Positions 40,101 through 46,349 of a stretch of 64,000 nucleotides of DNA are shown here, in pieces. Below the pieces are notes generated by a model, which saw only the letters and a list, made by a program, of their open reading frames with translations, had not been told where the DNA came from and ran no database searches. Within the stretch, counting starts at the first letter, position 1, and each line of letters starts with the position of its first letter. The stretch is from Episyrphus balteatus (lineage: Eukaryota; Arthropoda; Insecta; Diptera; Syrphidae). The DNA lies in NCBI RefSeq assembly GCF_945859705.1, contig NC_079138.1, positions 7,440,001-7,504,000 on the forward strand, in the 5' to 3' direction. The translations under genes and the position numbers were made by a program.

Positions 40101-40561
40101 AGAAGTTTATTTGAGGTCTGGTTGCTGATTTATCTGCAAACTAAATATATTGTTTTTTTTTCTTACATTCGAAAGCAGATATTTTCGTATAAAAGTCTCA
40201 AAAAAAGTTATGGTTGAAACTTGAAACATATGAGTTTATAATCAACAGGAGGTACACAAATGTTTTTCTCTTTGTTTCATTTTAGATTGCAGACGAAAGT
40301 TTAGTCTGGGATGATTCAGCCCTCACAATCACTATCAATCCCATGCAAAATGATGTTGTTTCTGAAGATAGTTCTGATTCGGAAAATTCCGATTCAGAAG
40401 ATGAAGAAGGTATGTTATTTATTTTTATTTTTTCAAATAATAATAGCAATTAAAAAAAAAAAAAAACAGAAATATAAAAAATTGAAAATATTTTTTTTTT
40501 AGTTGTTAATGGTAAATATCAAAACGTCAGCCAACTGGAGTGGGACAATTCAACAATGTAA
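4074..40561 (+). CDS. Cals: Calsyntenin (type I membrane cadherin-LamG protein), complete, 10 coding exons
   Basis: Joined exons: 4074-4191, 31000-31142, 36744-37244, 37322-37429, 37493-37790, 37855-39204, 39304-39387, 39465-39598, 40286-40409, 40503-40561. They total 2919 nt, giving 972 residues plus stop, which matches the length I recall for the family (about 980). All junctions are GT-AG and phases agree. Visible parts: signal peptide 1-25; first cadherin repeat ending in DINEYAPTF (136-144); second repeat with DKD (169-171); LamG/LNS domain about 331-545 (starting FEPVFHFDGSSG); Ser/Gly-rich linker about 632-672; transmembrane helix about 875-893; tail with LVWDDSALTIT (918-928), acidic stretch 939-953 and LEWDNS (965-970). 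In other animals the WDDSALTIT motif binds kinesin light chain for axonal vesicle transport, and the ectodomain acts at synapses. Those roles are family knowledge, not seen here. The start ATG at 4074 is chosen because the frame then opens with a signal peptide. Confidence 0.97.
4475..5439. mobile_element. Non-autonomous Tc1/mariner-type element with TA duplication
   Basis: Perfect 14-bp terminal repeats CAGGGTGATTCAGG (4475-4488) and CCTGAATCACCCTG (5426-5439), each flanked by TA (4473-4474 and 5440-5441). The element is 965 bp and lies in Cals intron 1. I see no transposase reading frame, so it would be moved in trans or is a decayed copy. A GC-rich stretch at 4545-4580 (GGGGGGTCTTTCCCCCC) lies inside. 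Confidence 0.8.
5442..6285. other. Intron 1 DNA, nothing recognised
   Basis: AT-rich. A phrase around GTTTTGACCAA recurs at about 5952 and 6176, and its complement TTGGTCAAAAC is at about 6213-6226, suggesting an old small inverted repeat. No coding signal. Confidence 0.5.
6286..6572 (+). mobile_element. tRNA-derived SINE ending in an ATT repeat
   Basis: The 5' part has a box A-like TGGTGCAGTAGATGTAGTGC (about 6305-6324) and a box B-like GGGTTCGAGCTC (about 6348-6359), spaced as in a tRNA gene. About 200 bp of unrelated body follows, then (ATT)n at about 6552-6571, a common SINE tail. This is the expected layout of an RNA-polymerase-III SINE. No clear target-site duplication was found. Confidence 0.7.
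6573..8458. other. Intron 1 DNA, nothing recognised
   Basis: AT-rich sequence with long T runs. The 113-codon open frame at 6972-7313 has no recognisable domain and is rich in Phe/Leu/Ser as expected from T-rich noise. Confidence 0.5.
8678..8778. repeat. GC-rich cruciform-forming palindrome inside the Tc1 element
   Basis: Arms of about 40 bp, 8678-8718 and 8738-8778, are reverse complements with about two mismatches (GCCCCACGCGGGG against CCCCGCGTGGGGC at the ends, and CATTTGGAAATG against CATTTCCAAATG inside). Its base composition differs sharply from its surroundings. It sits exactly where the left terminal repeat ends. Confidence 0.85.
8805..9281 (+). pseudogene. Tc1-like transposase, C-terminal half, broken
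   Basis: Reads TVKDGGASILVW, then VPFHRIEGIMDHFKYKEIL, LQDKDPKHKTKSVKQLL and FPSQSPDLNPIEDL. These are the second catalytic Asp region and the Glu of the DD34E triad of Tc1-family transposases. The conserved Trp after IEDL is a TAG stop at about 9102-9104. Homology resumes beyond it (LDKLWQEFRRAW...) with more damage. The first catalytic Asp and the DNA-binding domain are absent, so the copy is inactive. Confidence 0.88.
9562..10612. other. Intron 1 DNA, nothing recognised
   Basis: AT-rich, no coding signal and no element ends seen. Confidence 0.5.
10619..11134. mobile_element. MITE with GGGTATTCACGTAA ends (copy 1)
   Basis: GGGTATTCACGTAA at 10619-10632 and TTACGTGAATACCC at 11121-11134 are exact inverted repeats. 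The interior includes AACAGCTGTTTGTTAAACGT and AGCTCATTTCTACCGATAGA. A diverged copy lies in opposite orientation at about 48850-49284, which confirms a dispersed family. About 516 bp, no open frame. Superfamily not assigned. Confidence 0.8.
11494..11838. repeat. Foldback with arms of about 140 bp
   Basis: Left arm 11494-11634 and right arm 11699-11838 are nearly perfect reverse complements around a 64-bp spacer. Shared phrases include GGAGCCAAGTTCTCCTATGT and its complement, and ATCAATGAAATTTTGATTG against its partner. The minus-strand open frame across the left arm is a by-product. It abuts the repeat block that follows. Confidence 0.88.
11846..12460. repeat. Tandem-repeat element with GTGA microsatellite and terminal hairpin
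   Basis: Two units about 146 bp apart carry ATGGGTGGTTGCCACGCCCC (from about 11907) and ATGGGCGGATGCCACGCCCC (from about 12053). A weaker third start is near 12178. They are followed by (GTGA)n/(GTCA)n at 12193-12219. The block ends with the hairpin GGGCAC-TACC-GTGCCC at 12437-12452. Tandem units, microsatellite and 3' hairpin resemble some Helitron-like non-autonomous elements, but the expected CTRR end is absent, so this class is only a suggestion. Confidence 0.55.
12768..13560 (+). pseudogene. hAT transposase fossil (ZBED5/GTF2IRD2-like group)
   Basis: Translating across several frameshifts gives DWTKCVAFCSDGEKAF (12830-12880, the W-KC---C-DG block of this hAT group), NIITAKDKIRGFLGKLRL (about 12979-13035), FDSFPCVQKMHKENLTEESI (about 13050-13110), FLCEVEFSSM (about 13400-13430), then KRNTLNLENDLIIKVSKTIP (about 13457-13520). 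The last two match the C-terminal dimerisation region. Stops and frameshifts throughout show it is dead. The element ends are not identified. Confidence 0.75.
13561..14650. other. Intron 1 DNA with one shared repeat segment
   Basis: Mostly unrecognised. The segment 13680-13740 is the reverse complement (diverged) of 18330-18405, with the shared phrase TTTTGACGCCAAAAAGCAC and AAGAAATAGCCGGGCAGATG. This marks a dispersed repeat. Confidence 0.55.
14670..14860 (+). pseudogene. Non-LTR retrotransposon C-terminal fragment
   Basis: Encodes GRGRPRLRWRKQVEGDLNQL followed by GVRNWKQRAVWRSLLVEA. This follows the pattern GRPxxRWxDxVxxDLxxLGxxxWxxxAxxRxxW found at the C-terminus of RTE-like reverse transcriptases. 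GC content is higher than the neighbourhood. Only the last 60 or so residues remain. There is no reverse transcriptase domain beside it. Confidence 0.75.
14885..15355. other. Intron 1 DNA, nothing recognised
   Basis: AT-rich with many T runs. No coding or repeat signal that I could support. Confidence 0.5.
15356..15970. repeat. Dispersed repeat family, two tandem partial copies
   Basis: Phrases such as TCCATCGAGTAAGACATCAA and AAAAGTTTCTTCGAGATC recur within the block at about 15820-15905 (TCCATCGAGTGAAACATCAA, AAAAGTTTCTTGGAGGTC). Other parts recur at 36480-36720 (GGACTTCAT..TCGCCTGGTA), 40010-40245 and 62800-63065 (CTGAATTATTTGCAA). No reading frame. Likely pieces of an undetermined transposon. 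Confidence 0.6.
15971..17377. other. Intron 1 DNA, nothing recognised
   Basis: AT-rich, with no credible reading frame. Short open frames on the minus strand at 16175-16462 and 16721-16915 have no recognisable domain. Confidence 0.5.
17378..17388 (+). repeat. Isolated transposon-like terminus CAGGGTGATTC
   Basis: Same first 11 bases as the 4475 element, preceded by TA at 17376-17377. A complementary GAATCACCCTG ends at 22600, but there the next bases are TG, not TA, and the inner sequences do not match. This may be the end of a composite 5.2-kb insertion, or a solo end. Confidence 0.35.
17389..18959. other. Intron 1 DNA with one shared repeat segment
   Basis: 18330-18405 (TTTGGTGCTTTATGGCGTCA and following) is the inverted counterpart of 13680-13740. 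A poly-A tract lies at about 18020-18039. The rest is unrecognised. Confidence 0.5.
18960..19672 (+). pseudogene. Jockey/CR1-like retrotransposon fragment, reverse transcriptase core deleted
   Basis: The first part (about 18990-19085) reads EKDGLLVSNPTQVADCFNNF, the linker ahead of the reverse transcriptase in Jockey-type ORF2. At about 19100 it jumps to the region after the catalytic core: FRDLGVHFGSNLEFTEHINY, then LGFIKRWAKEFNDPY and VRPHLKYASQVW, running through a stop at 19348 to about 19665. The whole catalytic domain is missing between the two parts, so the copy has an internal deletion. Confidence 0.8.
19830..20770 (+). pseudogene. Jockey/CR1-like reverse transcriptase domain fragment
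   Basis: Begins RIYFVPFASQEIHKILNSLK (about 19857), then FGSSTEDALVKFCGEIYEGI, the block IAGLFIDLTKAFDLVDHKIL with the first catalytic Asp, GIPQGSVLGPLLFLNFF (about 20467) and TAFADDIASSYD with the catalytic FADD (about 20559-20594). Stop codons, including one just before GIPQGS at about 20464, and frameshifts break it. It supplies the part missing from 18960-19672, so the two together look like a rearranged or doubly inserted family member. Confidence 0.85.
20771..21269. other. Intron 1 DNA between retrotransposon fragments
   Basis: No feature recognised. T-rich. Confidence 0.5.
21272..21356 (-). mobile_element. tRNA-like segment, probable SINE remnant
   Basis: On the minus strand the sequence has ATGGTGTACTGGTAAGGTGC (box A-like, about 21326-21345) and GTGGGATAAATTCC (box B-like, about 21290-21303), with the order and spacing of a tRNA. 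T-arm pairing is degraded. No mature tRNA is predicted from this by eye. Confidence 0.5.
21424..21515. repeat. Degenerate short tandem repeat
   Basis: About four diverged units of 27-30 bp sharing AAACATTGCAT with an alternating CTTACAAG / CTTATACG / GTCTGCAAT tail. It produces the repeated (K/R)YAMF pattern in one minus-strand frame. Confidence 0.6.
21690..22540 (+). pseudogene. Second non-LTR retrotransposon, ORF2 C-terminal fragment
   Basis: Reading through frameshifts gives QCGITCCGGAYFNKISPIFI and AQKHIIRIICNQNRFAGSL, then LRTNSRNYVQIPS and APTVFNKLFDSIRGPRRYSS. The order YGI-WGG-, QK--IRII and final FN-L matches the segment downstream of the reverse transcriptase in CR1/Jockey-like elements. 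It differs from the 18960-20770 family. No catalytic motifs remain. Confidence 0.7.
22541..23479. other. Intron 1 DNA, nothing recognised
   Basis: Contains the isolated terminus GAATCACCCTG ending at 22600. The open frame at 23136-23372 has no recognisable domain. Confidence 0.5.
23480..24480 (-). pseudogene. 5'-truncated non-LTR retrotransposon with RNase H domain
   Basis: On the minus strand, in order: FYTDGSKTNDGVGGG (catalytic Asp, about 24400), VELIAIKEVLTWL (catalytic Glu), FSDSQAALKSL (catalytic Asp), then GHRDILGNCEADELARNGL (about 24060-24115, the His/Asp end of RNase H), then CRSC...HLLCSC (about 23720-23790), the zinc-knuckle-like tail. A stop replaces a residue just before VELIAI and frameshifts split the frame. 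The 3' end near 23490-23500 carries CCTAACCTAACC. It is a Jockey/R1/I-group type element inserted opposite to Cals. Confidence 0.88.
24481..27726. other. Intron 1 DNA, nothing firm
   Basis: A small GC hairpin lies near 24540-24580 (CCCTCCTAAAGGGGGGGAG). A CAT/ATC microsatellite is at about 26643-26661. An isolated terminus-like TACAGGGTGTCC is at about 27226. Open frames such as minus 24805-25128 have no recognisable domain. Confidence 0.45.
27728..27735. repeat. Left target-site duplication ATGGGTAC
   Basis: ATGGGTAC at 27728-27735 is repeated exactly at 30400-30407, immediately outside the two ends of the foldback element. Confidence 0.85.
27736..30399. mobile_element. 2.66-kb hAT-like foldback element with nested palindromes
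   Basis: Ends TAGGGTGGGTC / GACCCACCCTA with an exact 8-bp target duplication outside. Outer arms (about 27736-27890 and 30275-30399) share GGTCCTCCGCTTCGCAA / GCAAAGCGGAGGACC. A middle palindrome spans 28163-28823, centred near 28490. Inner arms 28845-29155 and 29798-30101 are long, close inverted repeats (CGATGGCGTACTTAGTTTTT and complement). The 8-bp duplication and TAGGG end fit the hAT superfamily. No transposase remains, so it is non-autonomous. Confidence 0.88.
30400..30407. repeat. Right target-site duplication ATGGGTAC
   Basis: Exact copy of 27728-27735, adjoining the right end of the foldback element. Confidence 0.85.
30705..30876. repeat. Small inverted-repeat MITE rich in GACGGA
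   Basis: CCATAGAATCCGTCACATGC (about 30713) is the inverted partner of a segment around GGATGTGACGGATTCTATATG at about 30851-30871. The interior phrase AACTGACAACTCGATAAAAT and the following CACACGTTCTTATG recur in the same orientation at about 32958-32992 (AACTGACAGCTCAATAAAAT). It ends about 125 bp before Cals exon 2. Confidence 0.7.
31000..31142 (+). CDS. Cals: Cals exon 2: first half of cadherin repeat 1
   Basis: Preceded by a long T tract and GCAG at 30996-30999, followed by donor CAA|GTAAGT. Residues 40-87 begin EHVLEKSYHGLIRENETIV, typical of the calsyntenin N-terminus. Phase 1 in, phase 0 out, consistent with neighbours. Confidence 0.95.
31300..31410. repeat. GATTAC/GTAATC palindromic cluster, left
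   Basis: Many short alternating copies of GTAATC and GATTAC, such as AAGTAATCGATTACAAGTAA and GTAATCAGTAATTAGTAATT. A similar cluster lies at 34396-34490. Subterminal repeats of this type often sit near DNA-transposon ends, so the two may bound one 3.2-kb insertion in Cals intron 2. Confidence 0.55.
31411..34395. other. Cals intron 2 interior, repeat-derived
   Basis: Includes GACGGA-rich segments at about 32950-33070 and 33510-33610 (CCCATAGAAT-type ends on the minus strand) related to the 30705-30876 MITE. Open frames at 31377-31679 (minus), 32842-33252 (plus) and 34113-34307 (minus) show no recognisable domain. Confidence 0.5.
34396..34490. repeat. GATTAC/GTAATC palindromic cluster, right
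   Basis: GATTACTGATTATTGTAATC, TGTAATCCGGATTACTGATT and GTAATCAGTAATCGTTAATC. Partner of the cluster at 31300-31410. Confidence 0.55.
34774..35147. mobile_element. MITE with CACTGAG ends carrying a tRNA-like segment
   Basis: Ends CACTGAGGGAAAAAACAAC (34774) and TTTTTTCTCTCAGTG (35133-35147) are imperfect inverted repeats. ACGTTGATTCAAC and ATCAACGTTGAAC are inner partners. On the minus strand at about 34918-34990 there is a tRNA-like stretch with TAGCAAGTTGCTAAAGCATT (box A-like) and GTAGGTTCGATCCCC (box B-like). No mature tRNA fold is convincing. 374 bp, no duplication identified. Confidence 0.65.
35148..36479. other. Cals intron 2, nothing recognised
   Basis: AT-rich, with a poly-C tract at about 36329-36336. 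No supported feature. Confidence 0.5.
36480..36720. repeat. Dispersed repeat family, copy in intron 2
   Basis: TTGGACTTCATGGTCGCCTG (compare CTGGACTTCATAATCGCCTG at about 15650) leads into CGAAACAACTTTTGGTTTAC, CACAGTAATC and GCCTATGCATTTAGGTC. The same series appears near 62820-62900 and partly at 15690-15770. Confidence 0.6.
36744..37244 (+). CDS. Cals: Cals exon 3: end of cadherin repeat 1 and all of repeat 2
   Basis: Residues 88-254. The acceptor is TTTTACAG. It contains LGILKARRTLNCEKRKSYHF, the inter-repeat calcium motif DINEYAPTF and DKDC, plus several conserved-looking cysteines. Donor ACG|GTAAGC. The exon is 167 codons, phase 0 at both ends. Confidence 0.96.
37322..37429 (+). CDS. 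Cals: Cals exon 4
   Basis: Residues 255-290, ASSIESLSLFPNARFELCDM onward, linking the cadherin repeats to the LamG domain. Introns on both sides are short (77 and 63 bp). Donor AAG|GTATAG. Confidence 0.92.
37493..37790 (+). CDS. Cals: Cals exon 5: start of LamG/LNS domain
   Basis: Residues 291-389 with CDRDITNC, GTEWTKDL and FEPVFHFDGSSGVVVPD, a strong match to calsyntenin LamG entry. Ends CAC A|GTAAGT, leaving one base carried into exon 6. Confidence 0.95.
37855..39204 (+). CDS. Cals: Cals exon 6: LamG domain and membrane-proximal ectodomain
   Basis: Residues 390-839 in one 1350-base exon. HHMALFVRNCRL, EWHHYVLNVDQSKVELYIDG and FTGDISEIKLS are LamG features. A Ser/Gly/Thr low-complexity linker (about 632-672) interrupts the membrane-proximal region. 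The donor, TAT G|GTAAAT, is weaker than the others. Read-through continues 12 residues to TGA at 39240. Confidence 0.95.
39304..39387 (+). CDS. Cals: Cals exon 7: juxtamembrane segment
   Basis: Residues 840-867, DTNMFAHAMIHSHDVQEPKS and on, rich in histidine. Acceptor TTTTTAG, donor CACA|GTAAGT. The protease cleavage that sheds calsyntenin ectodomains falls in this part in other animals (family knowledge). Confidence 0.9.
39465..39598 (+). CDS. Cals: Cals exon 8: transmembrane helix
   Basis: Residues 868-912. The hydrophobic run MLIILICVFFVILLCGVSI is followed by basic ARMRNSNHK, the stop-transfer signal. Acceptor TTTTCAG, donor AAG|GTATGT. Confidence 0.95.
39599..40285. other. Cals: Cals intron 8, holds another dispersed-repeat copy
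   Basis: 687-bp intron between the transmembrane exon and the tail exon. About 40010-40245 includes GAGGTCTGGTTGCTGATTTA and TCTGCAAACTAAATAT, matching 15900-15930 and 63010-63045. The other introns of exons 3-10 are 61-100 bp, so this one has been enlarged by the insertion. Confidence 0.6.
40286..40409 (+). CDS. Cals: Cals exon 9: cytoplasmic tail with kinesin-light-chain motif
   Basis: Residues 913-953. VWDDSALTITINPM is the diagnostic calsyntenin kinesin-light-chain-binding motif. It is followed by an acidic, serine-rich run EDSSDSENSDSEDEEG. Donor GAAG|GTATGT. Confidence 0.96.
40503..40561 (+). CDS. Cals: Cals exon 10: C-terminal tail and stop
   Basis: Residues 954-972, VVNGKYQNVSQLEWDNSTM, then TAA at 40559-40561. 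LEWDN corresponds to the second tryptophan-acidic motif of the family tail, in which vertebrates have LEWDDS. The Asn for Asp change is a small variation. Confidence 0.93.
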
Positions 40562-43500
40562 ATAAACTAAACAAAAATATAAACAAAAACAAACTTAATA
40601 AATGTATTAGAGAAATACATATAAGATATAAAAAAGAAAGGCAAACAGCAAAAAACATATATACATTTTTAAGCAAAACTAAAAACAAAAAAAAAAAAAA
40701 AACAGCAACAAGAGATACACATTTTAAAAGTTAAATGTTCATACATGCTTACTAAAAAAGTATGTATGTATGTTCATTTACAAAAAATAAAAAAAAAAAT
40801 ATATATATAAAAATAGAAAAAAAAAATAATGTGACAGACAAAGAATATAAAATTTTAGTATTTAGAAGGAAAAATCAACAACAATAAATTCAAATAAGCT
40901 TAAATAAACAAAACAAAAATCAAGGAAGCAAAAATTATATTTAAACTAAATATTTAGCTGGTATAATTGTATTGTACACACAGGGTGACACATCATAAAA
41001 AAAAAAACACACTATGACAAGCACGGAATTACTCAAATGTTATGTATTTACTTATAAAATAATATTTGATTTTTCAATTATTTTTGTAAAATAAAAAACA
41101 AACTTTATATATATCGAAAAAAAGAAAAGAAAGATAAAAAAACAATTTTTTTTTCGATAAAAAATGAAAACTAACAATTAACAAAATTATATGAATGTAG
41201 GACGTCTTTTGAGAGTTTTCGCGGTTCGAAATTACCTACTATTTTTGAGCAAAATTGTGGAGTGTGTGTTCGTCTGATTAAAGACATTTAAGGCTATTAA
41301 AGATATTTAAGAACCCTCATATGACATTCAAAACAAGAAGACATAATTATTGGCTAACATACATTATATTGTCATAAAACCACATAACTTATTGCTTGAA
41401 TTTCGAACTTAAAAACCCTATTGGAGGAAACATAATAATATTTTTGGCATACTCTACTTTATGTGACATTCTTGCAACATTTCATTATAATCATTAACAA
41501 TTTTAACGCCTCAATTTAGAATTTCGAAAGATATTTTTTGACGACGAAAAATTTGATGTTAAATAATCGAAGCTGCTGTTAACCATATTTTTAGTGCACC
41601 GAAATATTTTAAATCCAAGATGGAGAAAAACTTAACCACTGACGAAGACATCGAAGACTTAACTTAAATAATGTGTCTTGTATTACAAAATTTTTCTGAA
41701 TCCTCTCCTTTTACATCAAGCGTGGCGAAAAAAAGAATTAAGAAGAAACAACTTTGGAAACTGAAACATATCACCCATACTGCGAATTTCAAACATCAAT
41801 TGAGTTGATAAATACTGAAATTTCATATGATTTCCCTTAGTTTACTGGTCAACTTTATAATGGATTTTTTCAATGTCATTTCAATTAATTAACGGTTGGA
41901 ATCATTTTCAGTTTTCAAAACTTTATCGAGATTTTGTTTTTATCAGCCATCGATGTATCATAAAAGTTTCAGACGTTCGTTTGTTAAAAATCCTCCTAAA
42001 AAAAAAGAAAAAATCTCTATTCAAGTGAAAGAAAATTCTATAGAAATACATCAAGTTGTGTAAGGACTCCTTTGCATACACTCAAGACTATTCAAGTTGA
42101 GAAAAAAACATTTTTATTTCTGAAGATCTTGTTTAGGTGGATTTAAATGTAATTTAAATTTATTTCAGAAGAAGAACAGTCGCGATTTAACACAAAATTA
42201 ACCACCAGCTTCAACTTACTATCTCATTAATATTTTTCCATTTTATTATTATACTTTTATTTATGTATTTCTATTGCTTATTTATATTTTCATATTTGTA
42301 TAATATAATCATTCATTTGTACTTAAAATGATTTAAAGTTATTTCATAAATTTTTGATATCAAAATAGAGTTTTTTCTTAATCACATTTTATTTCGTGAG
42401 AATTAAACAAAGTAAAGGAAACGCTTTTTTTACGAAAACGATCCAAAGCCAATCTGATATTTTTGTATGAATGTTCCATAGAGTTTTAAATGTTTCCTAT
42501 GCATTTATTCTAACTAACTTTTTTTTGTTGGACTCTGTGTTAGATTTTTACTAACTGAAATTCAAAGTCTCACAAAAACATGGTTACTTTATTTTATTTC
42601 TAAAAATGTTGATAAACCAAATTACTTCATTGATTTTCAATAAAGAAAAAATACGTAAGCTAGATGAAGATATAACACAATGCTGCATTAGGGTGTATGT
42701 AACGGGCGTGACTAACATGTGGATTGGATTTTTTTTTTTGTCAGATTCCAAAACAAAGGTTGCTTCGCATTTTCGATGATTATGCAAGTGACAAACTCGA
42801 CGCACTTATTTGACCGACCATTGATCACGATTGAATACGTCAAAAGAGTATAATATTGGTGCACTAAGAAGTCTTGTAATATATCGGTATTAGTGTTAAA
42901 TGTAAAAAATAAAAACAGATATTTCTTTTAATTTATAACAAAAAGAAAACATTTGACAAAAATTTCGTTAACGAGGAACGAAGTGAACAAACAAAAATCA
43001 AATTAAAATAATAGTAAATTTGGCAATGCATTCTTTTCAAGCGGAATTGTTTTTGTTGTTTGTGCGAGTCTCGCGATGACAAAACAAAAAATATCTTTTT
43101 AAATGCAATAACGAACAAAAAATAACAATTATATACGAGTAAATTGGTGTTTAAATTAAAATAAAAGAAAAATTAAAAAAAAAAAATATAACATCAAATT
43201 CATTATTTAGTAAAAAAAAAATACAATTTTATCTCTCACTCACACATACACACACACAAAAAATGCTTGCGATAAATGCCGTGCTTTTCTTGATACACCA
43301 TACAAATGTATAAATATTTAACTATATACACTAAAAATAGAAATAAAAATGATTAAAAGGCAGATGATGATGATTTACATCATTTAAATATATAAAAATA
43401 ATTTTAAGACAAAACTTTAATTGAAAAAAAAAAAACAGAAATTAACTCTTATAAAATTATGTAAAAGGTTTGAAAGGTTTTTATTTTTTTTGTTTGTTTA

Positions 43501-44300
43501 TTTAAATTAATAATTTTATATATATAAATTTGTTTAATATTATTTGTTTGTTTGTTTAACACACTCAGTTGATTTTATTTTTTTTATTAAAAAAAAAATA
43601 GTTTTAGATAAATGTACCCACATAGATCTAGTGTTTTCTCATTTTTTAATACAAAACACACAAATATGCACCGCATATACATATATATATATATATATAT
43701 TTAAATAAATGAAATAGTAACTAAGCAATACTAAAAAAAAAAACAACAACAAATACAAAAAATGCGTTTTAAACAGAACTGTTAGATAAATATGAAACAG
43801 AAAAATGAAAATATATAAAAGTGAGTAAACTAAAAAAAAAAACATAATAATAAATGTATAGCTGAACTTATTTATATGTGTTTGACGATAATCACAACTC
43901 TATATCCCTATTATTATTTTTTTTGCAAAATAAAAAAAAAAGATAAAATATCTAAAGAATATTAAAAAACATAACAAAATGTAATGCTTTTGTGCTTGTC
44001 TGTTAGTTTATCATTTTCGATACAAAAAATGTTATTTGAAAATTCCACTTGTACGCTCCTTCGAGTGTATGTTACAATTTCTATACTACTACATGTTTAA
44101 CTTACTATTTTTTATGTTACAATTTCATGTGGAATGCTAACACTGTAGTAAGACAATTTAGTTAGTTTTTTTTTTTTATTGTTTTGTAAAGAGAAAATGA
44201 CATATAAGTATATTTGGTAAGGATTTAGGGGACGTTTTCATTTTCCTATACTTCAATCCAATTCAACAAACATTTTAAGTAAAGTGTCGCAAAAGCTACA
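40562..44300 (+). other. Cals: Probable Cals 3' UTR and immediate downstream region
   Basis: Extremely A/T-rich DNA with many AATAAA hexamers (from 40560 onward) and no coding signal. I cannot say which polyadenylation site is used. Microsatellites: (CA)n at about 43240-43257 and (TA)n at about 43681-43701. Long 3' UTRs are common for neuronal genes (inference). Confidence 0.4.
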
Positions 44301-45586
44301 TACATTTAAACTATATAATAGATTCCATTAAGTTTTCATACATATAAAATGGGTAACGCTATACGAGTTTGAGTCCTATCCCAGTCTCTGCTTCATTTAA
44401 CTTCTATAAGCTCACTTACCGAAGATCGCTAAGAACATGTTTTTAACAATTTTATACAAGCTGTTTATACGATGTAATAACCTCCAATACGTAAAATTGG
44501 TTGGTAGCTAAAATTTTATCGGAGCAGTATGGAATTTCAATTTGTCTTTTGTTTACGAAACAGTAATATTAGTTGAGAGTATTGATCTTATTAGATAAAT
44601 TCTGTCGTCACATCAAAATTGTAAAAGAAATATATTTATATCCAAAGTCAATGTTTAGTTTAACTCTATGAGCTCACTTACCAAAGTTCGGTAAGACTTC
44701 TCACACAATTTTATACGAGCTATCTACGAAATTATCAATTTCATAAGAAGTTTGGTTCTAAAAAATAAAACATTTATTGAAGGGTTATAGAAGATGTTAC
44801 CTGTGGAATTTCAAATTGAGTTAAAATATATGTACAATATAAATTAAACGTTATATTCGCATTTAAAAAGTAAGTATTTTTTTTAGATTTTGTTAACGTA
44901 TTGGTTTAAAGAGTTAAAGAAAAAGTTCATATTTTGATGAACCAGACAGACATACAAATAAATAATTCACACAGTTCAAAAACTTATTCCACATATATAA
45001 AATCTCAGATTAATCAAAGTACAGAGTTTGACGTTTGGGACGGAGAAAGATAAATTTCCGCTTGCTAAAAAGCCCTATTGTATAATTTGCAGTTCAAATA
45101 TACTCAAATGGAAACAATCTTAATAAATTATTTTTAAGATGAAGATGATAGAATCAAGAGCTCTCTATTGCGACAAGAAGTTACTTGCGGTTGATTTTTT
45201 TCAGTATTTTGTTTTCTATTTTAAGTACCCAATTTTTTTTTATATGTATAGCACCTTCTACCTAAACTGCATAAAACTCTATATAATTCTTATCGCAAAC
45301 ATATCCATGTCGAATTCCCTTCAAAATGAGAGGGTCGAATCTAAGATTCGAATGTTTTGGTCACGTTTGAAATATCACTTGTCACTGACACTTGGAGAAA
45401 CTTATTTTAGATTGAAAGGAATTTGACAACCAAGATAAAAAAGTGGCATAAGAATCATTGGATTAAGACACAAAGCAACATCATCAATTTCTTTAAATTC
45501 TGTTTTTTTTTTCACCACGTAATGTGAAAAAAAAAACAGAATCTCAATCAATCTTAGGCCACTTATACCAAAACCCAAATATTGTG
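44301..45586. other. Intergenic DNA, nothing recognised
   Basis: A weak direct repeat is present: AGCTCACTTACCGAAGATCG (about 44409) and AGCTCACTTACCAAAGTTCG (about 44670), each followed by TTTTATAC-AGCT. No gene seen. Confidence 0.5.
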
Positions 45587-46349
45587 CAGTCATTATATGC
45601 ATTTAGAAATACAAATGAACCGAGAAAGCTAAATTTTTGATATGTTGTAGGGGGTGCTTTGAAAAGCTTTTTCAGAAAAGTTAAATTGGTTATGGTTTGA
45701 AGCTTTGAAAAATAAAATAACATAGAGATTGAAGGAAACTACTTAATGAACACTCAATAGAAAAAAATGTTATGAATTCTTTAAATAAAATTTTTAAGAA
45801 GGTGTACTGTGTAGTTATAAAATGGGTAGAAAAAAAACTATGTATTGTCAATTTCTTCTCATTATTTATTAAATACATATGTGTTACTTATAAAATTACA
45901 TATACATAAAAAAAAAACATTAATGATTTTGTTTTTTTCTTCAACCTTGCTTGGCGGAGGTCGCAGACTCAATGACTGCGGCCGGCTGGAGATCGTGATA
46001 CAGCTAAAAAATAGCTAATATCAAAAAAAAAAACAAATATCATGTCCAAAATTTTGGACTTTTTCAATCAATATCTCGATAACGATGCATGATACGCAAA
46101 AATTTCTATGCATGAATTGTAGACTATGGTAAAAGGTACAAAAAAGCATCGTATTAAAATGTTCGTATCTCGTCGGAGTTATTGTCAAAAATCAACTTTA
46201 TCCTTTTTTCAAATGGCGGAAAACTCACAGGAAATCTTGGTCGAAAACTTCAAGTTAAACTTTTCTAAGCACCCCCTACAACATATCAAAAATTAAGCTT
46301 TCTCGGTTCATTTGCATTTCTAAGCCGTTTTTTTTCGACGAAATGACTG
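45587..46349. mobile_element. Inverted-repeat element with CAGTCATT ends
   Basis: Arms of about 90 bp: CAAATGAACCGAGAAAGCT and GATATGTTGTAGGGGGTGCTT at 45614-45660 are matched in inverse at 46265-46320. Outermost CAGTCATT (45587) and AATGACTG (46342-46349) also pair. A GC-rich patch at 45950-46005 (GACTGCGGCCGGCTGGAG) lies inside. No clear target duplication, no reading frame. Confidence 0.7.
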
